Shown here in pieces: positions 9,167 through 16,571 of a DNA stretch of 57,384 bases. The stretch covers positions 1-57,384 of the forward strand of contig CACAPQ010000013.1 in assembly GCA_902534325.1 (NCBI GenBank). The letters are read 5' to 3'. The stretch comes from Paracoccaceae bacterium. Lineage in GTDB: Bacteria > Pseudomonadota > Alphaproteobacteria > Rhodobacterales > Rhodobacteraceae. Below the pieces are notes generated by a model that saw only the letters and a list, made by a program, of their open reading frames with translations, did not search any database and was not told the origin of the DNA. Position 1 is the stretch's first letter; every line of letters begins with the position of its first letter. Position numbers and translations under genes: made by a program.

Positions 9167-10821
9167 CTTTTGTCTCCGTCACGTAGCCTTGCTCTAGATC
9201 GTAATTTAATTTTTCCAAAGACCTTTCGGAGCTCTTTCCAAATCCACCACCTCCGGGGGTCTCAAGCCTTACACGCTGACCCCTTTTTAAGCTAATGCCA
9301 GTTATTTTCGATGTTAGAGGTGGAGATAGTTGTTTTTCTGGAGGGTCATTCGCTTCATAACCGTAATAGAATTGGTTCAATGCCCCTTCTTCGCCCTCTA
9401 TAACTCCTTTTGGGGCAAATTTTCCGCGTTCTCCAAACAGAAAAGCATTGGCTTCTTCCTCTAGCAACTCTATTTCGTAAATTGCGCCTAATCCACCCCT
9501 ATGTTTTCCTTTCCCCACCTGAGTTAGGCCTTAGACCCCATTTGGTAAATTGAATTGGATAAGCTGCTTCAAGAATTTCAAGTGGTGGTATGGTTGCAGT
9601 AGAAATTGGAGCATTACCGTGATTTAAGCCATCACCTTCGGGGTGACCACCATGACCACCGCCAAAGAAGGAAAACATGACCCACCTACTTCCATTTTTA
9701 CGATAACCAGAAAGGGATAATGCATTGATTGTTCCATACGCACACCCATTAACCTTATCGCTTGCTGAATTTTGAAAAGCCTGAAAGATCACGTCTATCA
9801 GGCGTAAAATTGTTTCAGTGTAACCACCAACTGGCTTTGGTGCACGAACGTTCAGAAAGCTGTCTTCAGGTATGATAAATTCAACAGGTTTTAATACTCC
9901 GGCATTTGCGGGAACATCAGTGAATATATGTTTTAAAGCTACATAAGTTGCGGCAATTGTTGTTGATTTAGAAATATTGACTGGTCCAGCGCACGCACTG
10001 CTTGACCTGCTAAAGTCAATAGTCATTTTATCATCTTTTATGGTTAGGTCGATAGCAAGAGTAAGAGGATCGTCTGTAACACCGTCATTATCAAGATAGT
10101 CTTCGACTGAAATTGTTTCGTTTGGCAAAGCGCCTATGTGTTGCCGCATCATTTTCTCGGCTCTTTCACGAAGTTCTTTTAATGCACTTGTGATTTTTTC
10201 CTCTGTATATTCATCTAAAAGCGAATGTAATCTCTCCTCGCCCAAATCAAGAGCATTTATTTGACCGTTTAAATCTCCATATAGCGAGTTAGGTAGGCGA
10301 GAATTTGCAGACAGAATGTTAACTATATCTTGATTAAGTTTTCCTTCTGTAAATAATTTGACAGGTGGAATTAACATTCCTTCTTGGAAACTTTCAGTTG
10401 CCTCAGGGTTATAGTTCCCAGGCACGTTTCCACCAACATCGTGCCAGTGACCCACAGAGGCTATATAACAAAAAACTGCACCGTTTCTGAATATAGGTTT
10501 AACCAAGCGAAAATCAGAAAGGTGGGTACCTCCGTCGTAGGGATCATTAAATATATAGACGTCACCCTCTTTAAGGTCATCTCCCGAGGAGACCTTATCG
10601 ATTACAGCCTGAACAGCAAAAGCCATTACGCCGACAAAAATGGGCAAACCTGACTTTCCCTGGATTAAAGTTTCGCCTGTATGGGCATCATAAATACCGT
10701 GGCTGGCATCATGTGCCTCGGCAATTATAGGGTTAAAGGCAGAACGAAATAGAGTTGCATCCATTTCATCAGCAATTTGTTCTAGTCTGCCCTTAAGAAT
10801 AGCAAGTGTGACAGCATCCAT
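9159..10821 (-). CDS. hyuB: Hydantoinase/oxoprolinase subunit B, apparent frameshift in a G4 run
   Basis: Partner subunit of HyuA. The ATG at 10821 gives MDAVTLAILKGRLEQIADEM, the standard family start. The frame runs to about residue 440 (LRPNSGG) and hits a stop at 9499. The expected next residues (GKHRGGLGAIYEIELLEEEA) follow at once in the frame shifted by one base. Removing one base from the G4 run (plus-strand CCCC, 9513-9516) restores a protein of about 553 residues, normal for the family. Family motifs include FNPIIAEAHDASHGIYD, NDPYDGGTHLSD, HWHDVGG and the C-terminal LETPGGGGFG. A GTG inside the downstream fragment could imitate a separate start, but the fragment lacks independent meaning. 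Confidence 0.85.
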
Positions 10822-10848
10822 ATTAAAGCCCAAAAGCTATTAAAGGTT

Positions 10849-11697
10849 TCATTCGTATTTTTTCCCTATACTTAAAAGTTCTGGAGTTCCTATAACTGCG
10901 TTAAGGCTATCAAAATCATGCATACGTTTAGAAAACTCTGCGTTGCTGCCGTTTTCTAATAATCCTGCATAATACTCTTGCAATTGAAAAGTGGCCGCTC
11001 TTACTGCGCCCCCAGGAAATATAACGATATTAAAACCTAGACTTTTTAAATCATCGGCAGTTTTTACAGGTGTTTTGCCACCTTCGACCATATTTGCTAA
11101 AAGAGGGGTATTTTGGTGGAACGATTTTCGGATTATTTTCAATTCATCAACTGAACGAGGCGCTTCTATGAAAAGGATATCTGCTCCTGCTTCCTTGTAG
11201 GTGTGCGCTCTATCAATTGCTTCTTGAAGGCCTTCAACAGCTCGAGCATCCGTTCTTGCAATAATTAAAGTATCACTTGTCTTTCTAGAATCCACAGCAG
11301 CTTTTACTTTGCCAACCATTTCATCTGTTTTTATCAAGACCTTTCCGTCGAGATGCCCACAGCGCTTTGGAAATGATTGGTCTTCTATTTGGATAGCTGC
11401 GGCACCGGCCCGTTCAAAATTACGGATTGTCCTCTGTACATTTAGGGCATTACCAAATCCCGTATCTGCATCAACGATAATAGGAATTTTTATTCTATCA
11501 GTTACCGCAGCAAGAGTATCATGAACTTCGGAAACTGAAACAAGTCCTACATCCGGCCTTCCAAACCTAGTATATGCTATACTGGCCCCCGAAAGGTAAA
11601 CGGCTTGGGCTCCGGATTGTTCCGCTATAAGTCCAGAAAGAGCATCATATATACCAGGGGCTAAAAGCGTTTCTGTTTTAATAATAGATTTGAGCAT
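10849..11697 (-). CDS. Isocitrate lyase/PEP mutase family C-C lyase
   Basis: A 282-residue enzyme with the family's TIM-barrel hallmarks: APGIYDALSG at the N-terminus, metal-binding Asp76 and Asp78 (VDADTGFG), and the flexible-loop motif KRCGHLDGK with Cys113. The Cys marks true lyases (2-methylisocitrate lyase, 2,3-dimethylmalate lyase), not phosphonopyruvate mutases or hydrolases. Such lyases cleave 2-hydroxy-dicarboxylates to pyruvate or glyoxylate plus an acid. It sits 9 bp after the LeuD-like gene and 27 bp before hyuB. Immediate linkage to an aconitase-type hydratase suggests it cleaves the hydrated product. Exact substrate unknown; 2-methylisocitrate or dimethylmalate are guesses. Confidence 0.82.
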   Translation of the reverse strand: MLKSIIKTETLLAPGIYDALSGLIAEQSGAQAVYLSGASIAYTRFGRPDVGLVSVSEVHDTLAAVTDRIKIPIIVDADTGFGNALNVQRTIRNFERAGAAAIQIEDQSFPKRCGHLDGKVLIKTDEMVGKVKAAVDSRKTSDTLIIARTDARAVEGLQEAIDRAHTYKEAGADILFIEAPRSVDELKIIRKSFHQNTPLLANMVEGGKTPVKTADDLKSLGFNIVIFPGGAVRAATFQLQEYYAGLLENGSNAEFSKRMHDFDSLNAVIGTPELLSIGKKYE

Positions 11698-11706
11698 AAT
11701 AAGGCC

Positions 11707-12201
11707 TTACTTTTCATCAAAACGTTTTTCAAGATGAGGAACCAAACCGCCGTCATTTATGAGTTCCTGCAAGAAGGCTGGTAAAGGGTCTAAATTTATT
11801 TGGATACCTGAACCCTCTAAAAAAAGGATGCTATTTTCAAAATCAAATACTACGGATGAGCCGTCAACAAATTCTTTGGGTAATTGACTATCTTTTGGCA
11901 ACAAAAAAGCAGGCAAACCTAGATTAATTGCATTGCGATAAAAAATACCTGCAAAACTTTTAGCAATAATACAGGATATACCAAGAAATTTTAAAACTTC
12001 CGCTGCTTGTTCTCTAGAAGACCCTACCCCCATATTGTCACCAGCTAATAATACATCACCTTTTTTTACTTTGGAGGCAAATTCTGGACGAACAGCTTCT
12101 AGGCAATGTTGTGATAGTTCAGCTAATGGCGATTTCATATAAAAACCTGGCGCCAAAACGTCGGTGTTTATAGTTTCCTCAAAAAGCCAAAGTCTACTCA
12201 T
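11707..12201 (-). CDS. LeuD-like aconitase-family small subunit
   Basis: Small swivelling subunit (164 residues) of a two-subunit hydro-lyase in the isopropylmalate isomerase/homoaconitase/dimethylmalate dehydratase group. The key motif GDNMGVGSSREQA (around residues 54-66) and SFAGIFYRNAINLGLP are clear. The short length matches the archaeal and clostridial-type small subunit rather than the roughly 200-residue LeuD of proteobacterial leucine synthesis. It starts directly after the large-subunit stop codon. No other leucine genes (leuA, leuB) are near, so a catabolic role is more likely. Confidence 0.82.
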   Translation of the reverse strand: MSRLWLFEETINTDVLAPGFYMKSPLAELSQHCLEAVRPEFASKVKKGDVLLAGDNMGVGSSREQAAEVLKFLGISCIIAKSFAGIFYRNAINLGLPAFLLPKDSQLPKEFVDGSSVVFDFENSILFLEGSGIQINLDPLPAFLQELINDGGLVPHLEKRFDEK

Positions 12202-13470
12202 TTAGTTTACCATTAGCTTTCTAGGATCTGTCATTTTTCCTACAACCGCAGAGGCTGCAACTGTATAAGGTGAAGCCAGATAAACCTCCGAAGTTGGAGC
12301 TCCCATTCGGCCTTGGAAATTTCTTGCCGTCGAGGAGAGACATACCTGTCCTTCTGCTAGCCTTTCCTTTCCGTACCCTGCACAAATGCCACAAGAATTT
12401 GGCAGAAATTCTGCACCAGCGTCTTGCAAAATTTTAAGTATTCCATCTTCTAAAGCTTGCTTTTCATCCTTTAGGCTAGCGGGCGCTACTTTAAGAGAGA
12501 TACCTGAAGCAATTTTTCGTCCTTTTAAAACTGACGCAGCAGCTGCCAAATCTACATATTTAGCTCCAGTACAGGCACCAATGTAAGCAACATCAAAAAC
12601 TGTATTCGAAAACTCATCTGCATTTTCAGAGTTTTCAGGTGAGTGCGGTGCAGCAATTTGGGGTGATAGCGTTGATGCATCAAACTCATTAACGTTAGCA
12701 CCAGAAGTGGGCTCATCTAAACGAAAACTCTTCCAGTTTTCAGGAACTAATCCACCAGAGCTCTTTATGTAGTCAATAGTTTTATCGTCTGGAGCTATTA
12801 ATCCAGTTTGCGCACCGAGTTCTGCAGCCATATTTGATAAAGTCATACGATCCTGGACTGAGAGATCATAAATAGCTTCTCCAATATATTGAATAGCCTG
12901 GTATTGTCCGCCACCCATCCCAATTTTGCGACAAGTTGCGAGCATCATATCTTTGGCAGTTACAAGATTGTTAAGTTTTCCTTTCCATTTTATAAAAATG
13001 GTTTTTGGGACTTTTAACCAAATTTCTCCAGTTGCTAAAACGCCAGCCATCTCAGTGGCTCCAATACCAAACATATAAGCACCGAATGCGCCTCCTGTTG
13101 GAGAGTGACTATCGCCCCCTACGCAAAACATTCCTGGTTTGAGATGCCCTTTTTCCGGAACAACCACGTGACAAATACCCTGCTGGTCATAAAAATTTTG
13201 TATATCTTGATTAAGAACCCATTTTTTTGTGAGTTCGTGAATTGCCCGCGTTTCTTCACTTTCAATCGGTACATAGTGATCTGTTACCACTACAACCTTC
13301 TCAGCGTCCCAAACTTTTCGATTAAGTTTTTCTAAAATAGGTTTTACTCGTCGCGGTCCACCAGAGTCATGGATCATAGCTAAATCGACTTTACAAACGA
13401 CAACCTCTCCCGGCGCTACATCGGATTTTTTACAGGCGTTCGCAATTATTTTTTGGGCAAGTGTAGTCAT
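12202..13470 (-). CDS. LeuC-like aconitase-family large subunit (3-isopropylmalate/dimethylmalate dehydratase type)
   Basis: Large [4Fe-4S] subunit of 422 residues. The cluster cysteines are in YIGACTGAKYVDL and PNSCGICAGYG. Other family motifs are GGDSHSPTGGAFGAYMFGIGATEMA and SSTARNFQGRMGAP. The length matches the shorter LeuC/HacA/DmdA class (about 420), not bacterial LeuC (about 466). It is the first gene of the seven-gene minus-strand operon and starts divergently to the tautomerase-SnoaL gene. I see no convincing Shine-Dalgarno before the ATG at 13470. Hydration or dehydration of a substituted malate is the likely reaction; the substrate is unknown. Confidence 0.85.
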   Translation of the reverse strand: MTTLAQKIIANACKKSDVAPGEVVVCKVDLAMIHDSGGPRRVKPILEKLNRKVWDAEKVVVVTDHYVPIESEETRAIHELTKKWVLNQDIQNFYDQQGICHVVVPEKGHLKPGMFCVGGDSHSPTGGAFGAYMFGIGATEMAGVLATGEIWLKVPKTIFIKWKGKLNNLVTAKDMMLATCRKIGMGGGQYQAIQYIGEAIYDLSVQDRMTLSNMAAELGAQTGLIAPDDKTIDYIKSSGGLVPENWKSFRLDEPTSGANVNEFDASTLSPQIAAPHSPENSENADEFSNTVFDVAYIGACTGAKYVDLAAAASVLKGRKIASGISLKVAPASLKDEKQALEDGILKILQDAGAEFLPNSCGICAGYGKERLAEGQVCLSSTARNFQGRMGAPTSEVYLASPYTVAASAVVGKMTDPRKLMVN

Positions 13471-13574
13471 TGGGTAAATCTAGCACAAAAACATCCAATG
13501 GAAATATCTTTCCATTATATGAAAGGTGGTACAAAAATAAGAAAACATTTTATGCGCATAAGCGGAGATTAAAA
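13471..13574. promoter_or_regulatory. Divergent promoter region with two inverted repeats
   Basis: This 104-bp gap separates the LeuC-like operon from the tautomerase-SnoaL gene. It contains an exact inverted repeat AATGGAAA-TATC-TTTCCATT (13497-13516) and a 12-bp palindrome TTATGCGCATAA (13550-13561). GGAG at 13564-13567 is the Shine-Dalgarno for the rightward gene. The arrangement suggests one regulator controlling both directions, but no regulator gene is nearby. Confidence 0.5.
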
Positions 13575-14132
13575 ATGCCAATGATCGAATGTACTTTAAT
13601 TAAGGGTTACGAAGAAAAAACTCGTAAATTACTTGCAGAACGCGTGACAGATGCGGCCTGTTCAACTATTGGAGCCCATCCCGATCAGGTGATAGTAACT
13701 ATAAAAGAAGTGCTTTCCGCTAATTACATGCGTGGCCGTGTAAACAAAAAGCCTGCTGCAGCTCCTACTGAACCAGAGGTTATTGTTAGAGAGTATTTAA
13801 GTGCTATGGAAAAAAGAGATCTAGAGAAAGCTAAGCAGTATCTAGCTAATGATTTCACTATGATCTTTCCTGGAGGAGCAAGTTTCAAAAAAATTGAAGA
13901 TTTAATTTCTTGGTCTAGTAAAAGATACAGGCATGTAAAAAAATCATTTGAAAACTTTGACACTTCTTTTAAAGGGCTGAACGCCACGGTCTATTGTAAT
14001 GGCTATTTAGAGGGCACATGGTTAAGTGGCGAAACCTTTTCCCAAATTCGCTTTATTGATCGCTTTAGTATTTCGGATATGAAAATTACGTCACAAAGTG
14101 TTTGGAATGATATGGGTGAAAGATTGCGCTAA
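13575..14132 (+). CDS. Tautomerase-SnoaL (NTF2-like) fusion protein
   Basis: A 185-residue protein. The ATG at 13575 is chosen because GGAG lies 7 bases upstream and because it places Pro directly after Met, as the 4-oxalocrotonate tautomerase fold needs for its catalytic N-terminal proline. Residues 1 to about 60 (MPMIECTLIKGYEEKTRKLL) form the tautomerase unit. Residues from about 65 to the end (VREYLSAMEKRDLEKAKQYL, then FPGG and a beta-rich tail) are a SnoaL/NTF2-like domain. The partner of the divergent hydantoinase-lyase operon may be isomerisation of an unsaturated keto or enol acid, which is inference. Its stop overlaps the convergent uraD stop by 4 bases. Confidence 0.72.
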   Translation: MPMIECTLIKGYEEKTRKLLAERVTDAACSTIGAHPDQVIVTIKEVLSANYMRGRVNKKPAAAPTEPEVIVREYLSAMEKRDLEKAKQYLANDFTMIFPGGASFKKIEDLISWSSKRYRHVKKSFENFDTSFKGLNATVYCNGYLEGTWLSGETFSQIRFIDRFSISDMKITSQSVWNDMGERLR

Positions 14133-14626
14133 AGAGCTTTTAGTCTAAGAAGAGCTATTTTGTGAACTTCCCTAAGGGCTGTTTCGAATTCCATTTGACT
14201 ATCATTATTAATTCTCTGTTTAAATGAAGTTAATATCTCAGACCGTCTGAGACCTTTTACAGCTATGATAAAAGGGTGGCCAAATTTTTTTGTATATTCA
14301 AAGTTTAATTTACTGAATTCAGCAAATTCTTCTTTTGAACATTGATCAAGTCCAGCGCTGGCTTGTTCAGCGGTAGAATCTTTTGTTAAATTGCCTGAAA
14401 TAGAGAGCTTGCCTGCTAGTTCTGGATGAGCCTGAAGAAGGTTGAGTTTCATCTCTTCACTTGATGTGTCTACAATTCCCTTCATTCGTTCTGCTAAAAA
14501 ACCAACATCATTATCTTGCGATGTAATTCCTTGTGAAAATAAGATTTCGGCAACCCAAGGAGAGTGTTCGTAAATACTCCCTAATAAATCTATAATTTCA
14601 GCTTGATTTAATTTTTCTAAAACCAT
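14129..14626 (-). CDS. uraD: 2-oxo-4-hydroxy-4-carboxy-5-ureidoimidazoline (OHCU) decarboxylase
   Basis: Decarboxylates OHCU, the product of UraH, to (S)-allantoin. The 165-residue length and the motifs [21 protein letters not shown] and [11 protein letters not shown] are characteristic; the two histidines in the first and last motifs belong to the active site of this family. It is transcribed divergently from uraH and the xanthine dehydrogenase operon, sharing the 111-bp promoter region at 14627-14737. Its 3' end overlaps the tautomerase-SnoaL gene tail to tail. Confidence 0.93.
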   Translation of the reverse strand: MVLEKLNQAEIIDLLGSIYEHSPWVAEILFSQGITSQDNDVGFLAERMKGIVDTSSEEMKLNLLQAHPELAGKLSISGNLTKDSTAEQASAGLDQCSKEEFAEFSKLNFEYTKKFGHPFIIAVKGLRRSEILTSFKQRINNDSQMEFETALREVHKIALLRLKAL

Positions 14627-14737
14627 TTTGTTATCTGTTACGAATTTAATTTGGAAAACGATAGTACAAAATGTACACTAGTTTTGAATAATTTGTTTTG
14701 CAAAATAAATTACAAGGAATTGAAACAGGAGTTCGCT
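14627..14737. promoter_or_regulatory. Divergent purine-operon promoter region with inverted repeats
   Basis: The gap between uraD and uraH holds GTACA-AAA-TGTAC (14664-14676) and the palindrome TTTTGCAAAA (14696-14705). AGGAG at 14727-14731 is the ribosome binding site of uraH. These are plausible operator half-sites for common control of both purine units, by inference only. No -35/-10 pair stands out. Confidence 0.4.
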
Positions 14738-15091
14738 ATGGGCCGCCTTACAACCCATGTTTTAGACACTGCTCGCGGTACGCCAGCAGCCAATTTGGCG
14801 ATAGATCTTTACAAAATTACTGGGAACACTGAGCAGAAGTTAAAATCTGTTTCAACCAACGGTGATGGTAGGTGTGACAAACCTCTCTTAGAAGGGGATT
14901 CATTTAACCCCGGTAAATATAAGCTTATTTTTCATGCAGCTCCATATTTGGAAGAAAAGGGTGATGCTTTGCCGAAAACACCATTTCTAGATCAGGTAGT
15001 TATTGCTTTCGGAATTGATGACGCTGAACAGCATTATCATGTCCCATTATTGCTCTCAGCATATGGATACTCTACCTATCGTGGGAGCTGA
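14738..15091 (+). CDS. uraH: 5-hydroxyisourate hydrolase (transthyretin-like)
   Basis: Hydrolyses 5-hydroxyisourate to OHCU, the second step after urate oxidation. The 117-residue protein starts [17 protein letters not shown] and ends YRGS, the family signature at the tetramer interface. The conserved histidines are in TTHVLD and QHYHVPLL. The start at 14738 is supported by AGGAG 6 bases upstream; an open frame further upstream has no family similarity. No signal peptide, so cytoplasmic. It heads the xdhABC-puuD-puuE-alc-allA gene string. Confidence 0.94.
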   Translation: MGRLTTHVLDTARGTPAANLAIDLYKITGNTEQKLKSVSTNGDGRCDKPLLEGDSFNPGKYKLIFHAAPYLEEKGDALPKTPFLDQVVIAFGIDDAEQHYHVPLLLSAYGYSTYRGS

Positions 15092-15101
15092 TGGTGGTGA
15101 C

Positions 15102-16571
15102 GTGAGAAATTATCTTACTTTTATTTTAAATGGGAAAACCCAGAGAGTCGATAATATCGCTGGTGATATGACTCTATTGAAATGGTTAAGAAACCAAAAA
15201 AGCTTAGTTGGATCTAAAGAGGGTTGTGCCGAAGGTGACTGCGGAGCGTGTACGGTTGCAATAGTTAAAACCGATGATACTGGAAATTTAACTTGGCGGT
15301 CCGTAAATGCATGTATTGTTTTTATGGGTATGCTTGAAGGTTGTGCGGTCATTACTGTTGAGGGCTTAAATGGGCCTGATAGTGAACTGCATCCCTGTCA
15401 AAAAGCGCTGATAGACTTTCACGGATCTCAATGTGGGTTTTGTACGCCTGGTTTTGTTATGTCACTATTTACAGCTTGGTCAAACAAACACGGTTTGATG
15501 GCAGAAGATATAGACGATACTTTGGCGGGGAATTTATGTAGGTGCACAGGCTACAGGCCAATTGTCGAAGCCGGGCTTTCGCTGAAAAATGCAAAGCAAC
15601 CTCAGTGGGAATTGGATCGCAATGAAATTCTTAAAAAAGAACTTTTAAAAATAAAGAGCTCAGAGCCAGTTGAAATTACAAACGGAAAAAATTCATTTTC
15701 TGTACCTACTAATTACGAAGATTTTTCAACAACTTACGCAGATCAACCTTCCTCTACCATTGTGTCTGGTGCTACAGACATTGGTCTTTGGGTGACAAAG
15801 CAAAATCGGAACTTATCAAACATGATTTGGACTGGTCGTGTTAAAGAATTCAGCAAAATCGACCAGCAAGAGGATTTTATAATTATTCGACCCGCAGTAA
15901 CCCATCAGGAAGCCATGGAAAAGTTAGGTAGTAAATGGCCAACAATTAACGCTTTATGGAAGCGTTTTGGATCAGTGCAGGTGCGAAATTCTGGAACGGT
16001 GTGTGGGAACCTAGCTAACGGGTCTCCAATTGGTGATTTGCCTCCTGCTTTGATTGCACTGGGATCATTAATTGAGCTTACAAATAGAAATAAAAAGCGA
16101 AAACTACCTTTAGAAGAATTTTTTATCGAATACGGAAGACAAGATCGTCATTCCGGCGAATATGTCTCTGGAGTATTTGTGCCAAATAAATCAGGGATTA
16201 ATTTTCGATGCTATAAATTATCCAAGCGATTTGATCAGGACATTTCTGCTGTTATGATGGGTGCAAATCTCAGTGTAGAAAAAACCAAGATAACTAAGGC
16301 TACAATTTGTTTTGGCGGTATGGCCGGCACCCCAAAGAGAGCAATAGAAGTGGAAAAAGCTCTTTTGGACCAACCTTTCGAGCCACAGTCTTTTATTAAG
16401 GCGTCAAAAAATATAAATAAGGATTTTGACCCTTTAACGGATGTTCGCGGTAGTGCAGATTATAGACGTAAAGCGGCGCAAAATTTGGTGATGAAATATG
16501 GGTACGAACTTACAGGTTCATTCGTTCCTAATTTGGCGGATCGCAACCAAGTTGAGAATTTGGTGAGTTGA
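15102..16571 (+). CDS. xdhA: Xanthine dehydrogenase small subunit (Fe-S and FAD domains)
   Basis: Oxidises hypoxanthine to xanthine and urate together with XdhB. It carries the plant-type [2Fe-2S] motif CAEGDCGAC, the second cluster motif CGFCTPG and CRCTGYRP, then the FAD domain starting at VSGATDIGLWV and the CO-dehydrogenase-flavoprotein-like C-terminal domain. The GTG at 15102 gives the family-like start RNYLTFILNGK. An in-frame ATG at 15063 inside uraH is possible but lacks a Shine-Dalgarno. About 489 residues, normal for proteobacterial XdhA. Its stop is immediately followed by the xdhB ATG. Confidence 0.94.
   Translation: MRNYLTFILNGKTQRVDNIAGDMTLLKWLRNQKSLVGSKEGCAEGDCGACTVAIVKTDDTGNLTWRSVNACIVFMGMLEGCAVITVEGLNGPDSELHPCQKALIDFHGSQCGFCTPGFVMSLFTAWSNKHGLMAEDIDDTLAGNLCRCTGYRPIVEAGLSLKNAKQPQWELDRNEILKKELLKIKSSEPVEITNGKNSFSVPTNYEDFSTTYADQPSSTIVSGATDIGLWVTKQNRNLSNMIWTGRVKEFSKIDQQEDFIIIRPAVTHQEAMEKLGSKWPTINALWKRFGSVQVRNSGTVCGNLANGSPIGDLPPALIALGSLIELTNRNKKRKLPLEEFFIEYGRQDRHSGEYVSGVFVPNKSGINFRCYKLSKRFDQDISAVMMGANLSVEKTKITKATICFGGMAGTPKRAIEVEKALLDQPFEPQSFIKASKNINKDFDPLTDVRGSADYRRKAAQNLVMKYGYELTGSFVPNLADRNQVENLVS

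Noticed and set aside
9159-9518. A separate 119-residue gene
   Set aside because: It is the C-terminal part of HyuB in the shifted frame; its sequence continues the family alignment without a gap.
6504-10821. Creatinine/N-methylhydantoin degradation (N-methylhydantoinase plus N-carbamoylsarcosine amidase)
   Set aside because: The hydantoinase fits, but the isochorismatase-fold enzyme lacks the Cys needed by N-carbamoylsarcosine amidase, and no creatinine deaminase or sarcosine enzyme is present.
11707-13470. Leucine biosynthesis (leuC/leuD)
   Set aside because: Both subunits are the shorter archaeal/clostridial type, leuA and leuB are absent, and the genes head a catabolic operon with a C-C lyase and hydantoinase.
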